A stretch of DNA of 64,000 bases. Source: Macrostomum hystrix (taxonomy: Eukaryota; Platyhelminthes; Macrostomidae). Positions within the stretch are counted from its first letter, which is position 1; the number at the start of each line of letters is the position of its first letter. The notes beneath the pieces were generated by a model, which was not told the DNA's origin, did not search any database, and was given only the letters and a program-made list of their open reading frames with translations. Of the stretch, positions 22,430 to 33,345 are shown one piece after another. A program made the position numbers and the translations under genes. The stretch spans positions 22,382,001 through 22,446,000 of the forward strand of contig CATNEN010000038.1 of assembly GCA_950097015.1 (NCBI GenBank). The letters are read 5' to 3'.

Positions 22430-23035
22430 GTTTAGCCATGATTCAAACTCTGGTTGGCTATGATTCAAACTCTGGTTGGCTATGATTCAAACTCTCGTTT
22501 TGCCATGATTCAAACTCTCGTTTTGCCATGATTCAAACTCTCGTTTTGCCATGATTCAAACTCTGGTGGGCTGTGATACAAACTCTGGTTTAGCCATCAT
22601 TCAAACTCTCGTTTTGCCATGATTCAAACTCTGGTGGGCTGTGATACAAACTCTGGTTTAGCCATCATTCAAACTCTCGTTTTGCTATGATTCAAACTCT
22701 CGTTGTGCCATGATTCAAACTCTGGTGGGCTGTGATACAAACTCTGGTTTAGCCATCATTCAAACTCTCGTTTTGCCATGATTCAAACTCTGGTGGGCTG
22801 TGATACAAACTCTGGTTTAGCCATCATTCAAACTCTCGTTGTGCCATGATTCAAACTCTGGTGGGCTGTGATTCAAACTCTGGTTTAGCCATCATTCAAA
22901 CTCTCGTTTTGCTATGATTCAAACTCTCGTTTTGCCATGATTCAAACTCTGGTGGGCTGTGATACAAACTCTGGTTTAGCCATGATTCATACTCTCGTTT
23001 TGCCATGATTCAAACTCTCGTTTTGTCATTCAAAA
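22430..23035. repeat. 23-bp minisatellite (gccatgattcaaactctcg type)
   Basis: About 26 copies, with higher-order alternation of units ending tcgttttgccatg, tggtgggctgtg and tggtttagccat. The 14.7-kb locus keeps only two or three copies, so this array expanded after the duplication. Confidence 0.95.
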
Positions 23036-23629
23036 GTGAATGAAAAGTTCCCCCTTATTTTTTTAATTATTTTAAAAAAACTGCTTCGCATCCATCACTA
23101 CTGCCTAGGACAATTAATTTAAATTTTTGACACAGTGAAGAGTCGAACCAAGGACACTTCGCATAGCCAAGCCTAACCTTTTCCTAGTGCCTACACATCA
23201 GCTACTCCGACTCTTGGATTGCGGATGCAAAAGTAGACTCTTTTGCTTTAGCCGACCGATGGCAACTGGTCTGACTGGCGAGGTTGAGACCATAGACACG
23301 ATGAATCCTGACTGCAAGCATTATTATATTATTGCACTCGAGGCCAACCACTGGCAAAAAAATCGAAATGCCGAATGACGAAAGAGAGTATGGGCGGTAG
23401 ACAGGTTTTTCTCTATTTTAACAATAGAAGCATTTTCTCAATTTAACAAGGAAGCATTTTCACAATTGCAACCAAAAATGAAACAAATCGAGTTGGAAAA
23501 AAATTGGCCACCAATTGCGTCCTCAACCGTGTTACATAGAAAGTGAAAAAAAGAAAGAATGTGAACTTTAGTATATAGATAGTGTATATAGGATCTGTGG
23601 TATCGGCTATGCCTCCCCATGTGACCCAT
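23036..23629. other. Spacer before receptor copy B
   Basis: No gene recognised. A 63-codon frame at 23,187-23,378 has no features I can name. Confidence 0.35.
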
Positions 23630-24024
23630 TAAAGTGCTCGCAGTTTTTACCGAATTGATTCTGTCTTCTATGGTACATCCCGACACCGCTGCCACGTCAT
23701 ACTGCTGACAGCCACGCACCAATTTAAACGCAGAAAGAACCAAAAAGGATTATTGAAAGAGCTAACATTATCGAGCAAGAACAAGAAACAACAAGTGCAG
23801 ACAAATGAACTTGCAGCAACACAACTTGGTCAAAGCTTCGAAATAAAGCAGATTGTGCCTTTATTAGATTTGCTGTGAACAGTGTTACTCTCTGGATCAT
23901 CAAATCATATCGCAGGTGCCGATTCATTCCAATTGGAGGTCATAGTGAATCCGCTTTAATTTCTGGGTTGTTTTCAGCAGCACTAATTTTTACTGATTTT
24001 GAAATTCTCCAACTGGCCAATGCC
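23630..24024 (+). promoter_or_regulatory. Conserved 5' flank of receptor copy B
   Basis: Homologous to the flank of copies A and F, and continuous where copy A has its insertion. Includes ctgacagccacgcaccaatt and cattatcgagcaagaac. Probably promoter plus 5' UTR. Confidence 0.5.
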
Positions 24025-25123
24025 ATGCTTCTGCTGATCCTGGCACTGCAAGTTTCCATGGCAACTGCAGCCTGTGAGTTTCCGATTCGCAGGAGCCTAG
24101 TGCTCAGCTCCTGGCAGTCGTCCTTTGAGACGATCGGCGGAAGAACGTCTTGCTTCAGCAGCAGAAGCTCCGCCGAAGAGGAAAGGACGGTAAAGAATTC
24201 TGGCCTCTTTAGTTATCCCAGCTACGCGTTCTTCCACAGCAGAGACAGAAGCCAAGCAGACGGAGGATTTCATTGGTTCGCAGTGCAGCTGAATGAGCCA
24301 GTGCTCATCGGATCAGTTTCTGTGAAGGGCAGAGAGGGTGAGTCACTGGCCAATTTTTTCTATCCACATCAGCTTCCACTGCTTAGTCGTGAAGTTCTCA
24401 CTTTTAGATGGCGCTACATTTGTCTACCCGAGAGCCAGAGACATCGAGATCTGGACATCGAGCAGCAGCAGTCAACTGTTCTCAGGTGATCACTGCAGCT
24501 CAAAAAACATGAGCAGCCAGTTCAGAGAGTCTCAGCAGCTCTGGAGACGGTGCGGCCTGACGGTGAGCAAGCAGGCGCGTATCGAGGCTGGTGAGATCTT
24601 CACCGTGAACTGCTTAGCGGAGGTGAGACCTGCTCTGTGCCTTGAGTTGTGCTCTGATGAGTTCTGGATCCCACTGAGATTTCATCTGAACTCCAGGTGA
24701 GGTACTTGCTGCTGCGAAGGAACATTACTGTGTTATCTTATCCTGACGACTTCATGAGCTTCGCAGATCTCAGGCTTGAGATTGTGTATCTGTGTGAGTT
24801 CGGGTCTTTTACTATGGACTTATTGTTGTGAAAGGAAAATTCTAAAATTTCCTTGATTTAGCAATGTCGATTGATAATTTGTAAATCTCCAGTAACCTTA
24901 GCGCCTCAGCTGGTGCCTCAGAACTCAGAGTTCAGTGTGAGCTGCATGATGGACTGCGATGGAGTACTTGACTCGAGCTCAAGCGAGCTGCAGCTGTGCT
25001 CTCCCAACGGCAGCTGCATAAATGGCCATGAGCTGCACATTGGCAGTGCTCAGCCTGAGCACTCCGGTGACTACAGGTGCAGATTCGGATCGGTTGCAGA
25101 TACATCCACTGTCAGTGTGCTGA
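24025..25123 (+). CDS. Receptor copy B: 5' half (signal peptide, lectin domain, Ig1)
   Basis: Exons 24025-24337, 24408-24622, 24697-24793 and 24893-25123 match exons 1-4 of copy A in length and phase, with no stop codon. Signal peptide MLLLILALQVS, galactose-binding domain (HWFAVQLNEPVLIGSVSVKG, RDIEIW, RRCGLTVS) and one Ig domain (HSGDYRC) are intact. The second Ig exon, membrane-proximal domain and TM are absent directly downstream. Instead intron 4 runs, after ...gtgcaca, straight into sequence normally found after the Ig2 donor (cagattttctactttgttta). Either B is a 5' fragment or its transcript splices to cassettes farther downstream (up to copy E at 42.1 kb), since all share phase 1. Confidence 0.7.
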
Positions 25124-26685
25124 GTGAGTTCACTTTTAAAGTAATTTTTCAAGCAGGAAGTGCACAATTTTAGCAGATTTTCTACTTTGTTTATCACTTT
25201 TAGAGAATAATAAGGGCCTGAAAGCGGGACATTTTTGCGCTTCAAATCGTAGCTCGGACAAATTACACAAACGGTAAAAAATAGCAAAATGCAGAAGTTA
25301 GCTTGGGGAAATTGGTTAAAGTATAAAGGCTGAAAGCAAATTTAAACACAATAAGGAATAATAGAGCATTGCTCGAGTTATTTTCCGAATTGCTTGGAAG
25401 GAGTGTCGCGAAATTGAGAGAAGTAATATTTTTTTAGCTGGCCTGCGGGTAGCCAATGGAGAGAAGAGAAGCGAAAGTGACCGGGCGCTGTGTTGGTTAA
25501 GTATATAGTATCCAATGAAAGAGGGTCCTAAATGAAATTCAGCAACGCTAAGCGCAACACCAACGGATGCAGTAATCAAAAGTTATGACTGATCCCGTTT
25601 TGCATGTTTTAGCCCCACGGGGGGTCAAAATTTGGGATTTCCGCATCCACCTTCGGGGCAAGTGGATGCTTAGAAAATTCAAAATATACATTTTGAATGA
25701 CCAAAATCACGTTTTTGGGATTTAATTACCCACATCTTCGGTAAACAATATCCAATCAGTCTGAAACCAACATTCTAGTATAGGCGACACCCAGAGGCGT
25801 CCAAAGTGCACCCTGTACTAAAAGTACTTTAAAAGTGCACATTTTTTTCAATCATAAAAGTGCAAAGTCAAAAAATCTCTTCACTATCAAGTAGGCCAAT
25901 GTGTTGGGGTTACGACCCAGCAAGTCAAAGTTTAAAAACATGCACATTTTTCAACCTCAAAAACCCGTTTTTGACCCTATGACCCAGAAGATGAGTCAGC
26001 AAGAAAAAATCCATATCAAATCATTGTAGGCTTCTATAGCCCGCATCGACTGGATAGAGTCACTTGGTGACACCATAAAATGCCGAAAAAAGCGCCGAGA
26101 GACCAATTTTTGTCATGTCGAAAAAAATCTTATTTTTGGTTGCCATGGCAACGCTTTTCACTTCAGTACATAGACCCAAGTATTTTACATGTTTTGCAAA
26201 AAACCGCATCCAAATCAGTTCAACTGGGCAAAAGCGGCAATCTTTAAAAGTTGAAAAGCCTGCTTTCGTATCCCGACACGTTGGTTACATCTTATCAAGA
26301 TGAGATATCGCATCCGTAATGAGCAAGAGAATGCCTCGCTAACGCTCGGCTTCCTCTTGGCCATTACTGGCTCACTCATCCCAACTGGATAGAATTAGAG
26401 CGAAGTCAGAACTGACTGAAGAATCCAAGGTAAGCAGACAGCAAAACAGACAGGACAGGGTAGCAAACACCCAAAGCCAATTGAAACGCCAATAGCCAAT
26501 TCAACGATCATGCTGATTAATGGAATTCATGAAATCGTTGAGAAATTAGCTCCTCATCAACGAAAATCGATACTAGTATCCTATCCTGCCTTTACCTCGT
26601 CACAGAGACTTCAGTCACAGAAAATGGATTCGATCGCTATTTGTTTATCTGTTTATCATACAAGCTGGGCAAAACGTTTTTTCAG

Positions 26686-26919
26686 CGGCATCCGCGGATC
26701 AGGTTGTGCCCATCAACTCGAGTTTCGCTGTGAGCTGCGAGATTCACTGCAACAGCTCAATGCTGTGCTCAAACTCAAGCGGTCTCCAGCTCTGCCTTCC
26801 GAACGGTACCTGCATTGCAGATCACAAGATTGCAGTGGCTCGAGCACTTCTTGAGCACTCTGGAAAGTACTCTTGCAGACTTGGCTCTGTCCGCAAGCAG
26901 ACCTCAGTCGCCGTACTCT
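26686..26919 (+). CDS. Solitary Ig cassette exon (C0)
   Basis: A 234-bp phase 1-1 exon with its own acceptor (gttttttcag) and donor (ctct/gtgagc). It encodes an Ig domain with CEIHC, LCLPNGTC and HSGKYSC, most like the third/fourth cassettes of copy F. It lies upstream of lectin block C, where copy A has no Ig exon, so the domain order has been shuffled. The flank aacgccaatagccaatt moves with such cassettes (also near 34,325 and 39,760). Confidence 0.7.
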
Positions 26920-27151
26920 GTGAGCAGATTTTCTTTTTTTGTATAACTTTTAAAGAAAAATAAGGGCCTGATAGCGAGAAAACTTTGCGGTTCAAATCGT
27001 GCCTTGGACAAATTAGACAAACAGTAAAAAATAGCACAATTCAAAATTGAGCCTGGGGAAATTAGTTAAAGTATAAAGGCCGAAAGCCAATTTAAACACA
27101 ATAAGGAATAATAGAGAATTGCTCGAGTTATTTTCTGAATTGCAATTTTCC

Positions 27152-28217
27152 ATGGCAACTGCAGCCTGTGAGTTTCCGATTCGCAGGAGCCTAGTGCTCA
27201 ACTCCTGGCAGTCGTCCTTTGAGACGATCGGCGGAAGAACGTCTTGCTTCAGCAGCAGAAGCTCCGCCGAAGAGGAAAGGACGGTAAAGAATTCTGGCCT
27301 CTTTAGTTATCCCAGCTACGCGTTCTTCCACAGCAGAGACAGAAGCCAAGCAGACGGAGGATTTCATTGGTTCGCAGTGCAGTTGAATGAGCCAGTGCTC
27401 ATCGGATCAGTTTCTGTGAAGGGCAGAGCGGGTGAGTCACTGCTCAATTTTTTCTATGCACATCAGCTTCCACTGCTTAGTCGTGAAGTTCTCACTTTTA
27501 GATGGCGCTACATATCTCTACTCGAGAGCCAGAGACATCGAGATCTGGACATCGAGCAGCAGCAGTCAACTGTTCTCAGGTGATCACTGCAGCTCAAGAA
27601 ACATGAGCAGCCAGTTCAGAGAGTCTCAGCAGCTCTGGAGACGGTGCGGCCTGACGGTGAGCAAGCAGGCGCGTATCGAGGCTGGTGAGATCTTCACCGT
27701 GAACTGCTTAGCGGAGGTGAGACCTGCTCTGTGCCTTGAGTTGTGCTCTGATGAGTTCTGGATCCCACTGAGATTTCATCTGAACTCCAGGTGAGGTACT
27801 TGCTGCTGCGAAGGAACATTACTGTGTTATCTTATCCTGACGACTTCATGAGCTTCGCAGATCTCAGGCTTGAGATTGTGTATCTGTGTGAGTTCGGGTC
27901 TTTTACTATGGACTTATTGTTGTGAAAGGAAAATTCTAAAATTTCCTTGATTTAGCAATGTCGATTGATAATTTGTAAATCTCCAGTAACCTTAGCGCCT
28001 CAGCTGGTGCCTCAGAACTCAGAGTTCAGTGTGAGCTGCATGATGGACTGCGATGGAGTACTTGACTCGAGCTCAAGCGAGCTACAGCTGTGCTCTCCCA
28101 ACGGCAGCTGCATAAATGGCCGTGAGCTGCACATTGGCAGTGCTCAGCCTGAGCACTCCGGTGACTACAGGTGCAGATTTGGATCGGTTGCAGATACATC
28201 CACTGTCAGAGTGTTGA
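27152..28217 (+). pseudogene. Receptor block C: lectin domain plus Ig1, no signal peptide
   Basis: Exons 27152-27431, 27502-27716, 27791-27887 and 27987-28217 match exons 1-4 of copy A without stops, but the leader MLLLILALQ is replaced. The sequence before MATAAC is intron-like DNA (attgctcgagttattttctg) that elsewhere follows the Ig exons. The block therefore starts at a recombination joint inside exon 1. Without a leader it cannot start a secreted protein. If an acceptor at aactgcag (27,165) is used, the whole block becomes phase 1-1 and could be spliced as an internal module. No Ig2, TM or tail follow directly. Confidence 0.6.
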
Positions 28218-28269
28218 GTGAGTTCACTTTTAAAGTAATTTCTCAAGCAGGAAGTGCACAAGTTGAGCA

Positions 28270-29515
28270 GATTTTCTACTTTGTTTATCACTTTTAGAGA
28301 ATAATAAGGGCCTGAAAGCGGGACATTTTTGCGCTTCAAATCGTAGCTCGGACAAATTACACAAACGGTAAAAAATAGCAAAATGCAGAAGTTAGCTTGG
28401 GGAAATTGGTTAAAGTATAAAGGCTGAAAGCAAATTTAAACACAAGAAGGAATAATAGAGCATTGCTCGAGTTGTTTTCCGAATTGCTTGGAAGGAGTGT
28501 CGAGAAATTAAGAGAAGTAATATTTTTTAGCTGGCCTGCGGGTAGCCAATGGAGAGAAGAGAAGCGAAAGCGACAGGGCGCTGTGCCTTTGGCTATACAC
28601 GACTCGTATTGGTTAAGTTGGACACACTGGATGGGGTTGGCGTGGCGTTAACAAGAGAGTGCGCGACTGAGGGTAAGAGAGGAGGCTAGAAAGTGGGAGG
28701 CGGACCAATCAGAAGGCGGAAAATGTAGAGAACTAGGCTAGTAATGAAGTCGGTGACTTATTACGGGATGAGTGAGCCGTGATTCATATCAAAGTACTGA
28801 TAAATACTTATTAAAGACTCTGACTGACCCCTGCCCTTCCGTTCTCTCTCCCAGACCCGCCATAAATCTCTTGGCGTTCAGTGATTTCTCAAACTTTCAA
28901 TAAAGAGAGGGGGCGCAGTGTCTTTAATCATTTGTCCAACTTTCTTCATTAAAGTATGACGAAATTAACGGCAGACAGAGGCAGGCGGAAGTTTAATATT
29001 CCAATTAGAGTCCAGAGTTCGCGTAATCTAGTGTAGCGATGGCACTTTATCTTTATTTATTTTCACTAAGACACACGACAAGCAATATAATTAAAGTTGG
29101 GTGCAGGAGCTCAATGATGACGACGCAATAGAGAAGACAGCGGATGACAGTAGAGAGGAAATGGCAGAACGAAACACTCGGCAGAACAGTGGGTAAGTAG
29201 GTCGCAGTGAAAGTAACAGTGGCCGGGACAAGAGCAGTGACAAAAGGGGTGGGCCAATGTCCAAAAGCGTGTCGCTTTTTTGATTTGGCCTCTGCGTTAT
29301 CCGCAAAACTATCGAACAAAACTGTTCATGAGAGACAGAAAGAGAAGCTTTTGTTCCGGCGTAGACATAGTAGTAAACTTTTAAACTTTCAGTTTGCGAG
29401 ACTAGAGCCTTAGCTGTATATGTATATGTACTTACCAGCTCCTTCTCCATGCAGCTGCAAAGCGAATGTCTATGGCACGAATTCTATGCTAGGGAGAATA
29501 GCAGTACTGATATTT
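28270..29515. other. Intron-like spacer of the receptor unit and flanking DNA
   Basis: 28,270-28,740 resembles the intron that follows Ig exons elsewhere (compare 25,195-25,490, and 51,720-52,480 on the other strand). From 28,780 I see no gene; frames at 29,053-29,450 have no recognisable features. Confidence 0.4.
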
Positions 29516-29516
29516 A

Positions 29517-31114
29517 CTACACCATTTTACCCTCAATTTTGAACAACGAAAACTTCAATAGTGACAAACTCCGATTCAAATTCGACAGTTAACGGCAAGG
29601 CACGTCAAAGCTACATTCGATTTTGACACAGTCAACTTCAAGTTGGAAAAGGTCCGATTTAGCCCATGCGCGAGCCAAATCCTCACTCCTCAAGTTGTCT
29701 AAAACTCTGATTCAATTTTGACACACCGAACGACAAAAGTTACACTCTATGGTAAATTCTCCTGAATATCCGCTTCAATTTTATCAACTCCACTTCAATA
29801 TAGACAGTCTACGTCCAATTTCGACGGACTGGTGACTGCTGACGTTGTCAATCACAATGCTGCATCGCCGGTCCGGGTGCACTTGCTGGAAGTTGGCGAT
29901 TGTGATGCTTACAAATTCGCCAAATCGCTCCTTTGTCATGCCCTTCTCGTAGCTGTGATAGTGCACGACACCAAGAGTCGGGCTGACAGCCAAGCAAACC
30001 GTCACGCGCTGCCCCTTCGGCCCAGAAACCACTCAGAAAGGCGTTGGCCTTTCTGGGACCGGCCAATTGAGCGGCGCATCCAGGTGTTGAATCCGAACTC
30101 ATCAATAAAGATCTCCATATCCAGGGTCTCCTCAGAGCACAGCCACTCTGCAAACTGGCGTCGGGTCTCAATCGTAGCAACCGAGTTTCTCTCAGCGGGT
30201 ATGTCGCGCGAACCAGATTGGTTGTATACAGAGCACCGTCAAGCTTGATGCTATGGTCTTGTCCGAGACGTGCCGCTTGCTTGGGTATCTGTTGCGCAAC
30301 ATGCCGTTCATCTGCGACAGCGTTAGCAGTGGGTTGTGCTGGACGATTGCGCACAGAAAGCGTTGCATTTCGTTGTCCCACTTTGAATGCTTCGCACCTC
30401 CCTTTGCTTTTTTCTCAGCTCTGCCGGTCCGAACAATGGCATAAGCAGTGGTCCTCTTTATCCCCAGTTGGATCGCAAGGTGTACGAAGTCCTCACCGTT
30501 CTCATGAGCTGTAATTAGGCGCTGTCGGTCCTGAACAGAAACTGACTGGTTTCTTCTTTGTTCCGGCTGCTGCAGCTCCTCGTCAATCGGATCGTCGGTT
30601 GACTCCGAACCTTCTTCTTCCAGAAACGATTCCGCGTCCTCGTCGATCATTTAAATTTTCTAAGTTATGAAGTATAAAAATAAGGACGGAACGGAAGCGA
30701 CACGGAGAAGAGAAGGCTCTCATCTAACTTTTACCCTGGACAAGACCATTTCGTTTATGGCAAAAGCTCCCGATGGTTCATGTACTGTATAGTCATGAAA
30801 AGTCCGTCAAGATTGGACGTAGACTGTCTATATTGAAGTGGAGTTGATAAAATTGAAGCGGATATTCAGGAGAATTTACCATAGAGTGTAACTTTTGTCG
30901 TTCGGTGTGTCAAAATTGAATCAGAGTTTTAGACAACTTAAGGAGTGAGGATTTGGCTCGCGCATTGGCTAAATCGGACCTTTTCAAAATTGAAGTTGAC
31001 TGGGTCAAAATCGAATGTAGCTTTGACGTGCCTTGCCGTTAACTGTCGAATTTGAATCGGAGTTTGTCACTATTGAAGTTTTCGTTGTTCAAAATTGAGG
31101 GTAAAATGGTGTAG
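29517..31114 (-). mobile_element. DNA transposon with ~300-bp terminal inverted repeats
   Basis: The ends read ctacaccattttaccctcaa and its reverse complement, and near-perfect inverted similarity extends about 300 bases inward (29,517-29,820 against 30,812-31,114). Between them lies a broken IS630/Tc1-like transposase. The left side has TA before ctacacc; the right side has CA after gtgtag. A nearby gatattta occurs on both sides, so the target duplication is unclear. Confidence 0.85.
29784..30650 (-). pseudogene. IS630/Tc1-mariner-like transposase, frameshifted
   Basis: The N-terminal ~110 residues hold a helix-turn-helix (RQRLITAHENGEDFVHLAIQ, then GIKRTTAYAIV) followed by QHNPLLTLSQM, the usual layout of this superfamily. 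The catalytic part is split across frames: IFIDEFGFNTWMRRS carries the first D(E) and SIVIDNVSSH the second D. At least two frameshifts (near 30,200 and near 30,030) separate the parts, and the last catalytic acid is beyond recognition. It is related to, but clearly different from, the transposase at 55.4 kb. Confidence 0.7.
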
Positions 31115-31345
31115 CAGATATTTACCAGTTCCTTCATGAAACCAGATTTTAGCAGACTGATGAATATCCGCGGTTATTTTAGCTGCTGCTAACTGCTAAT
31201 TTACCAATTGCTCATGAAATCGGTCCCAGGAGAGAGTTTTGTCACGGGACAAAAGCAGTGGCAACCATCGGAGTCCTTGAGGTCGAAGCATCTGCAGCAC
31301 CTACAGCAGAGCGGCTGATCAGAGCACTGCAGCTCATTTGCTTCT

Positions 31346-32553
31346 TCACTGACACTCCAACATAGCGCTCAAGAGCAGAGCTCGAATGGCCTGGGACGCG
31401 GCAAATTTCAGCCCGTTGAAGCCCAGCCTCGTCGAGCAGCGTAGCTGTAGTCTTACGCAGACTCTGATTTTTCTCATGGTTTCCTCTGGAGCCAACTCTT
31501 TAATCAGCGATTGAACTAAAACACTCAGCGTGTGCTTTCCGATGGGTGTCCGGGTGTACCAGTCGGATAGAGCGTCTGGTTTCCAATGTCGATTGTGCCC
31601 CAGGAAAAGCGCATCATTGCACTCGCGTGGTCTGCGACTCACGTAAGCAAACGATGCAACGCTCATGCCCTGCTGTGTGGAATGCCCGTACCACCTTTGG
31701 AAGCCGACGCAGGCCTGTAAGTCCTCCCTGATTCATCTTGGTTACCGCATTTTCGTTGTACGTTAGGCATTCGTTCTCACCAACGTTATCGAGCTTGATC
31801 TGCTGGCCATAGCGCAAGTTGCGAAGCTCAGTACCCCCGCAGGGCAAAGTGTTTTCCAATGGACCAGATCACCGCGTTCAGTAGTTGCCCTGGATTCGTG
31901 TTGCCAAGCAGATTACTTGTCCAGAGCTTGTCCTCCAGACAAGAAGGAATTGGTTCTGAGCGGTTTAGTCCAGCACCCTATCCTTCCTTTGTGCTAATCT
32001 TCATAGACGCATCGAGTGCACGACGACTCTCAGCAAAAGCCGGATCTTTCCAGAGACTCCAGTCTCGTTTGCAGACGTTGACCATATGGTACTGCACCAT
32101 AGAATAGAAGTCCTTTAACGTCGAGGCGGAGTATCTCTGTTTCTTTTTCGTTCGTACTTTCATTACAAAGAACTTTAACAGAAATTTCAGATCCGATTTG
32201 CTCATCTCATGCAGCTTCTTGAGCACCATCAGTCCAGATTGCTCGCCAGACGCCCACTGTGTCTTCTTTTCGTTGTGCCATTCCATAAACGTGTTGACCA
32301 TCCAAGTAGCTTTCTTCTTAGTTGCTTCTGGCACACAGCCATCGACAACAGCCATGAGCTCTTCCTCCGACGTAAAATCGAAGCGAGGGCTTGAGGGTGT
32401 GTCCGATGTGGTTCCGTCCGCAAAAATCAAATCAATCATTTTCGCTATATAGTCATCAATACTGGCTAATTCACTAATGTCTTCAGCTATTTCGTGCGCA
32501 AGCGTTGAATTTAAATCGGTTACACTTAACCATTTAGCAGAAGTTTCGCTCAA
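31346..32553 (-). pseudogene. Crypton/DUF3504-type tyrosine recombinase, decayed
   Basis: The first 191 codons hold the core-binding domain: MVNTFMEWHNEK, YSASTLKDFYSMVQYHM, DPAFAESRRALDASMK. The frame breaks after STKEG (31,978), but the catalytic domain can be followed in other frames: LLGNTNPGQLLNAVIW, GKHFALRGGTELRNLR (the first catalytic Arg region), NQGGL, ERCIVCL, then WYTRTPIGKHTLSVLV and a decayed C-terminus. This order is that of Crypton transposons and their ZMYM/QRICH/KIAA1958-like descendants. It probably was one ~400-aa ORF. No terminal repeats are expected for Cryptons and none are seen. Confidence 0.7.
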
Positions 32554-33345
32554 CGTGCATTATTTGTGTGCATAAAAAATCACGTTTTATAAATGAAAAT
32601 CAATACTGTACATCTGAAATGTGATGCACAGCTTCAAGTGACATGTCATTGTCTTGGAAACATCTAGACGCATCTATTGAAACCATTTTAAATGACATTG
32701 GGGCAAAGAACAACATTTTATTAGAGTAAACTCGAAAATGCAGCTTCTCTTAAAAGTACTGCATCGTGTACTGACGCTCAATCAATGTTCACAGGCAGGC
32801 ATGCATGCAGTCCTTTTGAAGAGGGTTCTAAATGATTTTTAACGACACCAAACTTGATTCGAGAAATTGCACTACTAAAATCTTATGAGTAATCTTATGG
32901 AAATTGGCATAGGCCCCAGGTGTCAAAATTGCTGCAATGTGCCTTCCATTTCGAAAAATCGAATTTTCCAACACAAATGCAGCTGCTTATCGGATGCAGC
33001 ATAGTACAGTTCGTCTCTGTACATAAAAAATATTCACAAGACCGTTTTTACAAAATTAACCTTTAAAAGTTCGAAAAATTGCATGATTTATTCAATTTCT
33101 ACGAAAAAACACGTTTTCCAACTGCAAATCAATATTTAGCATCTTGAATGTGACGCTGACTTTAAGTTGACATGACATTCTCTTTCAAACATCCACATGC
33201 GTCTATTGACACCATTTTCAACTCAATGCGACACAGTGCACTATCGTAGAGGCAGAAATAGCAAACTTTTTCTCTCATACGTACACCTGTACAGGTACAT
33301 ATTTTAGTACAGATGGCCAACTACTGAATGTGTGTACACGAGTCT
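32554..33345. other. AT-rich spacer with weak internal duplication
   Basis: Two related blocks (about 32,570-32,720 and 33,110-33,250) share phrases such as tgtgacgctgac/tgtgatgcacag and gcgtctattgacaccatttt, suggesting an old ~540-base duplication. I see no gene. Confidence 0.4.

Larger units (their letters stand above)
25507..28266. repeat. 2.75-kb segmental duplication, copy 1 (partner 33,346-36,105)
   Basis: Constant offset of 7,839 bases and near identity throughout, including an unrelated ~1.2-kb head (25,507-26,660), an Ig cassette, a lectin block and an Ig1 cassette. The right end falls after gtgcacaagttgag, exactly where copy C loses its Ig2 exon while copy D keeps it. Confidence 0.95.

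Noticed and set aside
22430-23035. CRISPR-like regular repeat
   Set aside because: The 23-bp units abut each other without unique spacers, and this is an animal genome; it is a minisatellite.
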